Assembly: GCA_003254885.1 (NCBI GenBank)
Contig: QANT01005191.1
Location: 1 to 64,000 of the forward strand
Source of the DNA: Purshia tridentata
Lineage: Eukaryota; Streptophyta; Magnoliopsida; Rosales; Rosaceae
Direction of reading: 5' to 3'
Length of the DNA stretch: 64,000 nt
The position numbers were made by a program, and so were the translations under genes. Each line of letters starts with the position of its first letter. The stretch's first letter is position 1. Under the pieces are notes generated by a model. It was not told the DNA's origin, searched no databases, and saw only the letters and a list, made by a program, of their open reading frames with translations. Shown in pieces: positions 47,797-60,214 of this stretch.

Positions 47797-48716
47797 TTCG
47801 TAATGACCTTCTTTGTGTGTTGTTCGTATCTTATCATTAATTAGCATATAATTAAGCACATACTTCTTATCTTCAATACTTCAGTCGGATAATGAGGCCA
47901 ATAAAGTTAATTGGGAATAAGAATATTAACCTACATGTGCAGATTGTACCTACCTATTTAGTAACAATTTTTTATAGTACATGCATTTATCATATTCTTC
48001 ACTACCTCAGATTGTCTGTGTTACTAAAATTAGAGTTATAATGAGTTCTAAATCACTACATGCGATAAATTCTTAATATTTTCTTATCAAATTGTGTGAC
48101 ATATTATGTTGTTAAGATATTATTAATTTAAATCATTGTTATTCGGCAAATTATTATTTAAATGTACATATGTGGTACAACTAGCTTGATGGAATTGACA
48201 ATATAATTTGTAATTGGTTTGGCAATGAAACATTACCCTCTAGATCCATGTTAATGTTTTCAACAACATAATTCCCGCGTTTGTGAGACCATTAGCGGCT
48301 TGGTTGGGCAACAATGTGTACTTGCATAAATAAATAATTAAGTAAGTCCCAAGTGTAAGAGATCATAATTAAAGAGAATTTTGAAAGAAATTAAATTCTT
48401 GGTTTGTAATGTTGGGCAGAAAAAATTATTGTTTTGTGTACAAGTTGGACGACAACACCCCAAGTACAGCATCAAAGATCAAGAACTATTAATACGTTTC
48501 TTCTAATTAATTAACTTAATTCCAGCCTTGGGCTGCTCAATTAATTACTTAACTATTACAAAGTTTTGAGATGCTTCTGACTAGGAAGCTTGCATGATGC
48601 TTGTGATCCATCTTTTGTTGGCAACTAATTAATTAATCTTGTAGACAAAGTTACAAACTCCATTTGGTTGACATTAATCCTGTTTTCCGTACTGATATAG
48701 AATACCCAAAATAAAG

Positions 48717-49142
48717 AACAATATTTGGGTCACTCTTTAGGGGTATCTCAAGGTCACCCACCTCCTAAAACTACAATTTCGGTAATGTTGATGCATGATC
48801 GAAACCATTGACTTTTTAGATCACCTATTATAGATCATCGCTGCAAAAAATCAAATTAATCAGAAATCATTTAGTTACATAATTGTTATGTATTATATAA
48901 AATAAATAAATAGTTTCCAATTAAAGAGTGATTTTTTTGATAAACCGTTGATTTTTTTTATTTAACTGGCAACAGTTATATAATCAAACGATTTTCGATT
49001 GAGTTAGTTTTATGCAAAAATGATTTATAATAAGTGATTTAAAAAGTGAACGGTTCTGATCATACATCGGCATTGTCAAAATTATGATTTGAAGAGGTGA
49101 AATGACCTTTAGGTACCCCAAGAGGTGACCCACATATTGTTA
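48717..49142. mobile_element. Fold-back MITE with arms of about 180 bp
   Basis: The left arm begins ACAATATTTGGGTCACTC and the reverse complement of the right arm ACAATATGTGGGTCACCTC. The arms stay similar inward through GGTAATGTTGATGCATGATC/GACAATGCCGATGTATGATC, GACTTTTTAGATCACCTATT and ATAATTGTTATG/ATAACTGTTGCC, to a central AT-rich loop near 48900-48960. Blocks such as CAATGT and GAACCGTT are shared with the smaller element at 60215-60380. The target duplication is not clear; the imperfect ATAAAG/ATAGAAG flanks are the best candidate. Confidence 0.7.
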
Positions 49143-50239
49143 TAGAAGAAAAAGGGTGATTAGTAGGTGATTTTTGAAGTTCTTACAAGCACGAATCATT
49201 TTTGTACAGAATTTATATGAAACACTTTGAAAATGGAATAGCAAAATTATTATTATTTTTTAATAAGAGAATGACAGACGAATGTTTCAAACTTGTACAA
49301 GTAATGCTTCTGAATTAGTCATTGTGGTCGGTTATTACAATAATATATAGCTGGAAACACATAAAAATTGATTAGACTTAAAATCATAAAATTCAATCAT
49401 ATTTCATATCATATCGTAATGACCACAAATATATATATACATCCAACCGACTTTTTGCCCGTACAAACTAATTATTAATTGAACTACGGAACACACACTT
49501 CATATCCTATTGCCCGTTCGTTAATTATAATTTATAAATCTCTATTAGTATTACTTAAAGTTCCAACTTGATCTTAACTCTTAAGTCTCATTTAAAACTA
49601 AAACATTATTTTGATAATCATTTAAACTAAAAATTAGCTAAACATTATGTAAATTCGCTTTGTCAGGAGTGTAGAAGATGTAATTTGTACTACTTTGCTA
49701 AAAAAAAGAACAGACCAAGACCACTTTATCTCACTTCATACTTATAATTTAAAGCTGAAATATATTTGCTTTAAAAAATATTATTAATTTGCTCCATATT
49801 AAGTCACATGACTAATCATATCATCTACAAAAATGGGACTAATGTAGATATTTATTAACAATACATATCATAACAAGAAATCTGAAGTATACCTCTCAAA
49901 TTAATTAGCAATAAAAAGAGATACTTAAGACTCATATATATAATTATTTATGCAAATTATTAATTTTTATTGTATAACAATACATTCTACATTATCACAC
50001 CGTAATTTAAAATATAATATGAGAAAACATTATCTTATAATCAAAATATTTTTTTAATATTATTGAATGTAGACATAAAGTGTGAGATGGGCCCAAGGAA
50101 TAATACTCTTTGAATATAAAGTTATAACTTATAAGAGTGGATTAGTAGTCACAAAGTGGAGCAAACGTGATACTAATAAGGAAGGGTGGCGGAAGGTGAA
50201 AACCAGCAATTTGTATTTTGCTGAATGCTGCCTCACGAT

Positions 50240-50281
50240 TTGACTACAAAGTCAAAAGTCAAAAGTCAAAAGTCAAAAGTC
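50240..50281. promoter_or_regulatory. GTCAAAA tandem array (clustered W-box cores)
   Basis: Four perfect 7-bp units GTCAAAA plus GTC (50251-50281), preceded by TTGACT on the plus strand (50240-50245). On the minus strand the array gives four TTGACT W-box cores spaced exactly 7 bases apart. WRKY proteins bind TTGAC[C/T]. The nearest gene start is more than 3 kb away, so a regulatory role is speculative. Confidence 0.45.
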
Positions 50282-50357
50282 GTCCGTGTAATAAAATAAG
50301 TCTGCACGTGAAAGTTTTTTAAGCCAGTATAGCGCACTGCGCACACCCGGCGTCAAG

Positions 50358-50524
50358 GAAACATCCTCGTCGCCAATTCACGTGGGACAAACGGTGCCGG
50401 TCTAACATGCGCACACCGGTTTCCTAACTACTTTCCGGCCGAAACATCCTCGTCGCCAATTCACGTTGGACAAAAACGGTGCTGGTCTAACATGCGCACA
50501 CCGGTTTCCTAACTACTTTCCGGT
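50358..50524 (+). repeat. 83-bp tandem duplication, two copies
   Basis: The unit starting GAAACATCCTCGTCGCCAAT at 50358 recurs at 50441, followed by CATGCGCACACCGGTTTCCT in both. The copies differ by a few substitutions and one small indel. The unit is clearly GC-richer than the surrounding DNA. Confidence 0.9.
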
Positions 50525-51203
50525 TCCAGTCAACTCTTACTCTGCAATTTCTTTATCTGGTCCAAAGGTTACAGCTAGCCAACTGAGCTAGGGCATGAAA
50601 TCCCTCGATTCTTAATTTCTTAGACAATTTATTATATATTAAATTCCAGTAAATTTAGATGTTTACCAACACTTAACACATGTATAACAGTTTAAGCTAG
50701 ATTGTATCATATTTTACTATTATATTACTGGGACTTATAAATAACTAGAATTACAATCACGCGTAAAACAAATGTTTATTTGAGGTTACAGATGCTACAA
50801 GGCTTTGGCTTAATAACAGTTGGGAACAGTTACCAACTCTATTTAAAAAGTGACATGTGTTATATTTGTTAACCATAGTTAATTTGTAAAATAAATGCAA
50901 TTAAATATTTACATTATCTTTAAAATTATGTTAATCTACAAAGAGAACATTTAAATTAAAATGAATATAGATATGACATTTTCAAGGAATTAATTTTGCT
51001 AACCAAATGAGAGGCCTTTATTGAGTGTAGTAGGCAATGATCATGGCTTACATTGAGTGTAGTTAGGTTTTCTAATGTTTTAAGTCTTTTAATATCAATT
51101 TATATTTGGGTAGAATTAGAAATTATTTTTTTATTAAAGTGTTGGGCATAGAAATAAAAAAGTTGGGTCTAAATAGCAGCACCATACCCTAGGAGTTTTA
51201 ATT

Positions 51204-51434
51204 GGCTAGAATATTTCGACCACTCTGAATCACTAAGTTAATTATCTTTGAGTCATTCAATAATAGTCTACCGAAATGTTTATGTTATTTCGGTGGCCAA
51301 CTACTGAACTCTTTTATATATTTGTACCATTTGATAATAGTCTACCAAAACAATATAAACATTTCGGTAGACTATTGTAAAATGACCAAAGAGTTGTCAA
51401 CTTAATAATTCAAGATAGTCGAAATAGCCGGGCC
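51204..51434. mobile_element. hAT-like MITE, copy 2
   Basis: 231 bp flanked by TTTTAATT (51196-51203 and 51435-51442), an 8-bp target duplication typical of hAT. The left end reads GGCTAGAATATTTCGAC and the reverse complement of the right end GGCCCGGCTATTTCGAC. Arms of about 70 bases meet near the inverted ATAATAGTCTACC motifs. Same family as the element at 7823-8031. Confidence 0.75.
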
Positions 51435-51442
51435 TTTTAATT

Positions 51443-53553
51443 TCGGTAGCTCACACTTTCTTTTTTTAGAAACTTTAGAAGTCTTCCAGGTAGAAGAGAT
51501 TAGAGGCCCTAGGTGGCCTATTATAGGCTGTATACCGGCCCGTGATTAATTTCATACAGGCTGAGCCCATACAATAATTGAGCCTAATCAAATAATGGTC
51601 TCAACGCCAAACGAAAACAAAGCATTTTCTTCCGTGACAATCCATGCATGCAAACAACAAGGAATTATCATCAAGGCCCAAGGCTCAGGCGCAAAATAGC
51701 GCGGAAAGGCTGAGAGGCGCAACGGTGGCCCAGATTTATAGAGCACTGTGTTGAATGAGAACCGCTTGTTTTCCATCGGCGGTGTTAACAAGTATCGGGA
51801 ACAAACACAACCACACAAAAAGATCCAAAACCCTCCCTCTCTCTCCTCAACTGTGCTTCCAATTGCGGTGGAAACTACTAGATTCACCAGCTACGCACAC
51901 AAGGTAACTTTTTAATATAAATAATATATATTTAATGAAAAATTAGGTTTCTGAAAAACAAGTCTCAACCTTTAAGTTTTCTTCTTCTTCTTCAATGTAA
52001 TTATTGTTGAAGAAGTTATCTAAGGTGAGTTGCCGAATTCTTTTTGAAATTTCCGTAGCTATTTAATTTCTGTTAACTGAGCCAAGTGAGCTCAGCTGCG
52101 GATAAGTGGACGTGGTTTCCTTTTTGTTTTCTTTCTATGGTATTTGTCGGCAACCAAACAGAGTTTATGAGCTACAATGTTTTGATTATGTATATATATA
52201 TATATTTTTTTTTTTGTGTTGGAAATGGGCTTTTTACGGTGCTAGCTCATAGTGTAGGAGCTGGAAATATGAATTTACGTATTGAAATCACCCAGCTAGA
52301 TTAAGAGTTTGGACATTGAATGTTGAGTTTTGTGTCATCAATTTCACTGTTAAAGCTATATTTCTTTTGTGTATTGTTTTTATTTGTTTATTTATCAACT
52401 CTCAGTCTATGAGATTCGAACTCAGACAAACTCCGACAAAGGGAGACTGGGTGTCTAACTAGACGAAATGGTCTTTTGTATATTGTTTTTGAATGATAAC
52501 ATATATTTACTTGTTTTACTTCTTATTAAACCCTATGTGTCTTCTGCTTATAAATATGAGTTATTCTCTGATTTAAATAAGAACCTGTTTTTAACTGTTA
52601 AATTTGATATAGACGACTGAGACACATAATAGGTGAGATACATCTCAACCATTCATATATGATGTAATGGCTGAAAAAATAGGTCCTCAATTAAGGACAC
52701 AAAATCATTCATACATGCATGTAAACTTATGTAGGAGAGTAGTTTCCGAGATGCATTTCAAATGTACATTCTTAGTGACATTCATGTGTCGAATAAGCTG
52801 AACCTAACAAAATTAGGACAAGTGATAAAAGGCTATCAGACTGGGTTGCATAATCTTTGTCCCATATGCAAGCTGTTTGGAGTTACTGTGGCAACTTTGT
52901 GTGGGTTGCAATGAGAGTACAAGTTAGAAAATTAGAACCATGAGAGTACAAATCAGACAACAGATAATGAACCATGAAGACTAACAATGAAATGGGTTGC
53001 AATGAGAGTACAAGGTAGAAAATTATAGGACATAAGAAGTGATGAAAAAGCAGGAGAGAACTTTGTAAGTGCTAAAAACTGGCCACACTATCTGTTGTCT
53101 GATTTGACCTTTTATTTAGGAGGATGAAAAATGTCTTCTTTCTTTTTCTTTCCACCTCCCACACCCACCACCCCCCCCTCCTTCCCTTCTAATTAATGGG
53201 GGAGGGTGTTATTCTTGATGTCCATTTAGCAATTTTATAATCTTTTCACTCTGCTGCAGGTGTATGGTGTACATTCAATGCAAGAACATCAGAAGTAGTT
53301 GCATGATTGAAAATTCTTTTATGCATTGTCGATTTTGGGGTGAGACTTATTAATGCAAAGTTGGATTTTTGTTGTATGTTAAAAATTAATAATTGTTAAA
53401 TACGATCAGATAGCAGACAGGAGATGAGGTATTGATCAGTTATTAGCTGCATTAGTTATTTGAATAACATTATAAATAAGACCATTTCCTTGGCCAAGTA
53501 TCAAACCGTTAGAGTTACGGATTTTTATCCCTGTATAGTCTTTCCATCTTAAT
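51443..53553. other. 5' flank and probable 5' UTR region of the HAT3.1-like gene
   Basis: A plausible noncoding first exon lies around 51780-51903: CT-rich, ending ACAAG before GTAACT. A matching acceptor is CTGCTGCAG at 53251-53259, giving a leader of about 290 bases before the ATG at 53554, unless further spliced. Several ATGs precede the main start in that leader. A tRNA-box-B-like motif on the minus strand (GAGTTCGAATCTC near 52409-52421) may be a SINE remnant. No other gene was seen. Confidence 0.4.
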
Positions 53554-56500
53554 ATGGTTGATGCTGCACAACTGGATATTCCTCCAGAACATGTGAGCAG
53601 GCAAAATGTAACATGCCAAGAAGAAAGTACATCAGGACAGATGCATGGAATTGGTTCTGGAAATCGATGTAGTGAACCAACCAAACAAAACATTAGCTGT
53701 GACGTTGTTCAAAATGAGCTACAGGAAAGTACATCAGGGCAGATACATGAAATTAGCTCTGAAAGTCAATGCAGTGAACCAACCAAACAAAACATTGGCT
53801 GTGAGGTTGTTCGAAATGAGCTACTGGAAATCTGCAAAGCATCCAACAATGCTGACGAACTATTGCAATCATTCTCTGAAAATGTGACTGAGAATTCTTA
53901 TCCTGAACAATCAGGACTGCTTCTTGAAGATGTGAGCAAGAGTAGTCAAAGCGGTTCTGGAAATGCTTTTACCAAACCAACAGCAGAGGGACATCATTCC
54001 AGCTCGGAACACATACAAAATGAACCGTTGCAATCCTCAATTGCAGTATCTAGTTGCACTATTAATGACCAATTGCAACCATTTCCAGGAAATGTGACCA
54101 AGAATTCTCTTACTGAACTGCTGCCTCATGAAGATCTGGGTGTGAATTGTCAGACTAGTGAAACTTCATGCTCTGAGCAAATGTCATTGGAACAGATAAT
54201 TGATTTTGGTTTTGGAACTTCATCTAGTGAACCAGCAGAAGAAAAGCACCCTTTCAGCTCTGATTTTGTACAAAATGAACCATTACAAACCATTATTCCG
54301 GTTCCCAGCTTTGGTGGCAATGAACAAGTCCAGTTGAGTAGTGAAAATGTGAACACGGCTTCTCATAATGAACAATTACGACTGCCTCCTGAAGATGTGA
54401 GAAAGAGTAGTCAAAACGGTTCTGGAAATGCTTTTACCAAACCCACAGCTGAGGGACATCAACACATACAAAATGAGCTGTTGCAATCCTCAATTGTAGT
54501 ATCTAGTTGCACTAGTAATGACCAATTGCAACCATCTCCAGTAAATGTGACCAAGAATTCTCTTACTGAACGATTGGAACTGCCTCATGAAGAGCTGGGT
54601 GTGAATTGTCAGACTAGTAAAACTTCATGCTCAGACAAAATGTCGCTGGAACAGATAAATGATTTTGGTTTTGGAACTTCATCTAGTGAAGCAGCAGAAG
54701 AAAAGCATCCTTTAAGCTCTGATTTTGTACAAAATGAATCATTAAAAACCATTACTCTGGTACCCAGCTGTGGTGGCAATGAACAGGTCCAGTTGATTAG
54801 TGAAAATGTGAACATGACTTCTCCTAAGGAACAATCGGGACTGCCGCCTGAAGATGTGAGCAAGACTTGCCAGACTGACAAAACTTCATGCTCTCAGCAA
54901 ACTACATTAGAGCAGATCAATGAATTTGGTACTCGAAGTGTACATAATGAACCATCAAAACTTAAAGATCATGCTGGCTCTGTACCGCCCCAGAGTGATG
55001 AAGTTAAAGCTAGCACTGCAGTATCCAGGTTTGTTGTTTTTGAACTATCGGGCCCTTCTATTGAAGCTATGACCAACAATTCTCCTATTGGACATTTGGA
55101 ACCTCCCCTTGAAGATTCAAGCAAGAGTCCTAGTGGTGAACAAATGGAACCATGGCCAGTAGCTGTGACCCAAAATTCTATTCTTGAACAGTCGGAAACA
55201 CCACCTAAGAATGCATCAAAGGACTCTAGCCAGTTAGGATGTAAGGATATTCAAAACTCAAAATCAAGAAAGAAGTCTACATCGAGGTCTTTGATTGGCA
55301 GCGACAGAGTTCTGCGCTCAAGGACGGAGGAGAAACCTAAAGCTCTTGAATCAAGTAATAATGTTGCAACTCTTGAATCAAGTAATAGTGTTGCACCTGT
55401 AAGTAATGGGGAAGAGAAAAAAAGGAAGAAGAAAAAGAAGAGACAACAGGAGAGAGTCATAGCTGATGAATATTCAAGAATCAGGAAACATCTGAGGTAT
55501 TTGCTGAACCGAATAAGCTATGAGCAATCTCTGATTGATGCTTATTCTGGTGAAGGCTGGAAAGGATTCAGGTGCATAAGCTGTACTATACAGTTTTCTT
55601 TTTGAAAATAGTCATTATGTAACTTTTACATCTTTAGTTGGTTGCTTTAGTTATGAGATACTAGGGGAATCAGATGTTTTCATTTCAGAATGATTTAGTC
55701 TTGTTGAATACTTGAGAGTGGCCTTGTTTTGGTCTTCAGTTTGGTTTTTTTTAATTTTATTCTTTTTCAGGTCTATAATTTATCTTGAGGCTTGGCTTCT
55801 GACGTTTTTTGTAATGTTGCAGCCTAGAAAAACTAAAGCCAGAGAAGGAGCTTCAACGAGCTACTTCTGAAATACTTCGACGCAAATTGAAAATAAGAGA
55901 CCTATTTCAACGTATTGATTCACTATGTGCCAAAGGAATGCTTCCAGAATCTTTATTTGATTCCGAAGGACAGATTGACAGTGAGGATGTAGGAGAATTT
56001 TTCAATTTTGAGTTGTTCCACTCGTTAAGAAAATACTAATTTTCTCCTTGACATTATTTTGTCGTTTGCATGAGAATAATTTTGTATTTTGTATTTATTA
56101 TTTCTGTTTATTGGTTCTGAGTTCTGATTCGTTTTCATTTGTTGTGTAAAGAATAATTTTATTTTGGAACTGTAAATCTTGGGCAGATATTCTGTGCAAA
56201 ATGTGGGTCCAAGGACTTGTCTACTGATAATGATATTATACTCTGCGATGGTGCTTGTGACCGTGGATTCCACCAGTTCTGTCTGGAACCGCCACTATTG
56301 AGTGAAGACAGTAATGCCCAGGACACTTCCCTTTTTTATTTGTTATTTATGATTCCTTGGTTCCTTATTTAATTATTTGTCTTGCAGTTCCTCCTGATGA
56401 TGAGGGTTGGCTATGCCCCGGATGTGACTGCAAAGTTGATTGCATTGATTTGCTTAATGACTCTCAAGGAACAAATCTTTCTATTACTGACAGCTGGGAG

Positions 56501-59500
56501 GTCAATGTCAAAATCTGCAGTTGTTTCCTCTCTTAATTAAACACTCTGATCTCTTATATGATCCTATTTCATGTGCAGAAGGTATTTCCTGACGCAGCTG
56601 CTGCAGCATCGGCAGGCAAAAATCAGGAGCGAAACCATGGACTTTCATCAGATGATTCTGATGATAATGATTATGATCCTGATGATCCAGAAACAGATGA
56701 GAAAGCTCAGGGAGAAGAATCATCTTCTGATGAATCTGAATACGCATCTGCAGATGATGAATTCGAGGCTTCAAAAAGTAATGATGACCAGTACTTAGGT
56801 CTTCCTTCTGATGATTCAGAGGATGATGACTTCAATCCTGATGATCCAGATGATGAATTTGAGGCTCCAAATAGTAATGATGACCAGTACTTAGGTCTTC
56901 CTTCTGATGATTCAGAGGATGATGACTACAATCCTGATGCTCCAGATGTCAATGATGATGTTAAGCAGGAAAGTTCAAGTTCTGATTTTACATCAGACTC
57001 TGAGGATCTTGCAGCTGCACTTGATGATTGTAATAGGCCTTTCGAAAATGTTGATGGTTCCAAATTATCATCATTGGAAGGTAGTAGGATTCTTAGAGGC
57101 TCTGGCAAACAAATTTCTAAGCGTGGGCAAAAGAGAAGTTCTTTGAAAATTGAGTTATTATCTTTATTAGAGTCTGGTCCTGGCCAAGATGATTCAGCAC
57201 CTGTTTCTGGGAAAAGGCACATAGAAAGGTTGGACTACAAAAGGCTGCATGATGTGAGTGCCATTTCAAAGTATTATTTTTTTACTATGATTCTGTGATT
57301 GCGCTTGCTTAATTCTCTAATTTCTTCGGGTATGTTATTTTTACACCAGATTGTTATTCTATGCTTCACAATTTTGATTGTCAAAACCGACTGTGTCGTT
57401 TCTATCATTTATGATTGACTTTGTTTTAAATACTTAATGTTATATATGAGAGTTGAATCAAACAGATTCAAGTCAATTACTTCTGTTGTTAGCCGTGCAT
57501 GATAGGTAAATGCATCATTACATATATGCATGTCTTATTAGTTCTAACCTGATTTAGGACATTATTTTTTGTTCTTTCCTGGAGAGACCTGAATAAACAT
57601 GTTGTTAGTGCATATTGTATATTTGGAAGCACTGCAGTTGTCCCCTGTGGTCCTTTTTTACATTGTAATATTTTTCCTTTATCTTTCAATCAAGAACAGT
57701 AATTTCAACTAAATATAAATTTTATACTGCACCAGAAATGCATAGGCAATGATGCTACCCAAACTGAAACTAAATTTGCTTTTTTTTTTTTTTTTATTAC
57801 CTTGACCTGCCTCACATGGTTTCTTTATTCCTAGCTAACTTCAAGATTTGGTTATGTTGTACTTTTCGGTTTACAAGTACACATATGCACATGAGAATTG
57901 AGACTTGTAACATTGTTTGGTGTGGCAATGCTTCATAATCCATGGCCATATCCCTTGATAAAATAAAATAAATAAATAAATAAATAGATAACTGAAATCT
58001 GTTATGCTGTATGCATTGGTTATAATTTCTAAATGGTGTGTATTATATTTCATCTCACTGTTGGTTATACTTTCTTGTCTTGTAGAGATGTATATTACTG
58101 TGCTTGAAAGATCATATGCATTATGCTATGGCTAGGTTATCATTGCTGTTCTGTCTAGTACTCCTATTTTTCATTTTAGTCTTGTTCCATTCCACTTTTT
58201 AGTTTGCTTAAGTCTGTTCAATTTACCCTGATGTCTAAAGGAGACATATGGAAATGTTCCTTCTGATTCAAGTGATGATGAAGACTGGAATAATATTGCT
58301 ACAGCAAGGAAAAGGAAGAAAGGTACTGGACAAGTTGCTTCACAGTCACCAAATGGAAGCACGCCAACCATTAAGAATGGAGCAATCACTGAAGATAAAA
58401 AACATGACCTAGAGGAGAATGAGCATACTTCAAGGAGAACTCCTCGTCGAAAGTCAAGTGTGGAAGATACAAGTAATACGTCGAATAAATCAATTAAAGG
58501 CTCTGCTAGACCTGGTTCTACTAGTGGGAGAGCTAGATCAACATCAACATATAGAAGACTTGGGGAAGCTACAAGTCAGGTAATTTGGTCTGGGTTGTTT
58601 CTCCTCTTTCTAGCTTCTGAATTTGAATAGTTGGTATCGCAATATTTTTGAAATGCATTTGAATGAAATCAGGACGTTGTGCAGTTGTGCTAACATTCAC
58701 TCCTTTATCAATCAATAAATTTTTTTGAAAGTGAACTGCTGTGTCATAAAGATGCCAGTAGTTGTCTTCTAGCAATCTCTATTCATTGTTAATCAACTTT
58801 TTAAATCTGTGATGCCCGGCTGGTGCTTGTTATAAAGCAAGTATTCTCATCTTTGAGTTTTTCTTTTATTTTTTAACTGGAAACAGTTATGCTAAATTTA
58901 TGCTTTCTTTGTCCTTATCATTTCCCTTGCCATAAATTATAGCATTTCGTTTTCTGCTCAGTGTGGATATGCTTGATTCAATGATTTTAAAACTCTCTTT
59001 ATCTTAAATTATGGTCAACTGTGATTTCAGCGACTCTACAAATTTTTCAAGGAAAATCAATATCCAGACCGAGCTACAAAGGAAAGTCTGGCCCAAGAAC
59101 TAGGACTCGTGGCTAAGCAGGTCATACCTTCTTTCATCTCTGCATCAGTATTACCGTTTCCGTTTTTAAAAAATATTGTTAACATGATATCATGTTTTCT
59201 TTATCCGAATCTATTATTGCAGGTAAGCAAATGGTTTGAAAATGCTCGCCATTGTGTGAAAGCAGGTATTGGTAAAAGTGCTTCAGAAATTGGCACTCCC
59301 TTGCCTCAAAAAAATAGAAAACAACTTGAACAAGGAGATGCAGTAATTGGAGATTCTGATCACAATGGAGCTCAAAACAAGGAATCACATAGGGAAGATG
59401 ATGCCGTGACAGGTTGCAGTGGGGATGTGAAGGATAGTGAATTGGTGACTCAGGAAAGCAGTAGACCGAAACCTATTACTCCAAACAATAGAAAGAGGAG

Positions 59501-59627
59501 GCGTAGGTCAGATAGTGGGGCATCAGATCTTGATCCCAAAATTGAGACACCAATGACTGCAGCTGAACCAGAAACTAGTGTGCAAGGTGGCAGAGCTAAG
59601 ACTAGACGAAGGAAATCTGTTTCTTGA
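53554..59627 (+). CDS. HAT3.1-like PHD-finger homeodomain protein, 1309 aa
   Basis: Eight exons: 53554-55571, 55823-55988, 56187-56310, 56388-56500, 56579-57253, 58241-58579, 59031-59120, 59223-59627; all GT-AG and in frame. Residues 1 to about 590 are Ser/Gln/Asn-rich with internal repeats. A basic patch [11 protein letters not shown] precedes the conserved [20 protein letters not shown] block. The PHD finger (about 730-785) has [23 protein letters not shown] and GWLCPGCDC, the C4HC3 pattern. An acidic stretch (about 820-930) follows. The homeodomain (about 1130-1190) has [13 protein letters not shown] and recognition helix [10 protein letters not shown], with the WFEN variant of this family. 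HAT3.1/PRH-type proteins are nuclear DNA-binding regulators; PHD fingers usually read histone H3 tails. As I recall it, Arabidopsis HAT3.1 is much shorter; the extra length lies mainly in the repetitive N-terminus. Exons 1-2 and the PHD part are the most conserved. Confidence 0.93.
53617..53822 (+). repeat. 96-bp coding tandem repeat at the N-terminus of the HAT3.1-like protein
   Basis: Two consecutive in-frame units (from about 53623 and 53719) both encode ESTSGQ(M/I)H(G/E)I, then CSEPTKQNI and C(D/E)VV(Q/R)NEL. The period is 96 bases (32 codons), so the frame is kept. Confidence 0.85.
53925..54860 (+). repeat. Large coding tandem repeat (about 460 bp, two copies plus remnant) in the HAT3.1-like gene
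   Basis: The block encoding [66 protein letters not shown] and GGNEQVQL (about 53925-54390) recurs in the same order at about 54391-54860. A third partial remnant ([20 protein letters not shown]) follows at about 54870-54930. Copies differ by substitutions and small in-frame deletions only, so the reading frame is preserved. Confidence 0.85.
56753..56944 (+). repeat. 96-bp acidic coding repeat in exon 5 of the HAT3.1-like gene
   Basis: Two in-frame units with a 96-base period (starting at 56753 and 56849) encode [24 protein letters not shown] and (F/Y)NPD(D/A)P. A shorter related [16 protein letters not shown] lies just before. Acidic tracts like this occur in other HAT3.1 proteins; the exact duplication looks recent. 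Confidence 0.85.
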
Positions 59628-60214
59628 TGATTAAAATTTTGATCCTCCAGTGGAAGAATTTTGACCATTTTACATTTACCCCTTGCAATAGAGACCTTAT
59701 GGGGCATGAATCTGGCAAATATCTTGAAGGGTTAATCCAATAATGGACGCCCATCTTGTCCTGTAATTTGGTATTAAGCTTGGGTTTTTTCCTCTTTGAG
59801 GTGGTCATTTACAAATTAACTGCCCCCTCACAAATGCTATATATAAAGCTTTTCTGTATAACTAGCTCATCATCAATTCTAAATATTGTTGTTTCTGTAG
59901 AATATCTTCTCCAATTTCCGTCGCCTTTCTTCCATTTTCTAATCAAGCGTCGGATCTTGTGCAAGAAATCCATGCTCATAGTGTGAAATCTGCAGAGCAC
60001 ATACTAAATGCAGCACTTTGTTTTCCTTGTTCTTTTCCAATAACCTGAATGATACTAATGCTGGCAAAATCATAGCATTTGATGAGTTGGCATATACTCA
60101 TTTTCTGTAGTTTGGTAAATGATACAACCTACTGACACGAATATTGTCATCTTTCATTTGAAGGGAAAAAAAAAAAAAGAGAGAGTCGAGATGGGGGCAA
60201 ACTATACTTTTTAT

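Larger units (their letters stand above)
47797..51203. other. Intergenic region between GH3 pseudogene and HAT3.1-like gene
   Basis: No gene recognised. It contains a long fold-back MITE (48717-49142), AT-rich filler, a GTCAAAA array (50251-50281) and an 83-bp tandem duplication (50358-50524), each annotated separately. Confidence 0.55.

Noticed and set aside
50251-50281. CRISPR-like array or telomeric repeat
   Set aside because: Units are contiguous 7-mers without spacers, and the motif is not the plant telomere repeat TTTAGGG.
51588-51887. 99-aa minus-strand open frame near the HAT3.1-like leader
   Set aside because: It overlaps the likely 5' UTR exon of the HAT3.1-like gene, has no homology I recognise and no splice partners.
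52385-52480. Possible tRNA gene suggested by a GAGTTCGAATCTC box B on the minus strand
   Set aside because: No matching box A or cloverleaf could be drawn; at most a tRNA-derived SINE remnant.
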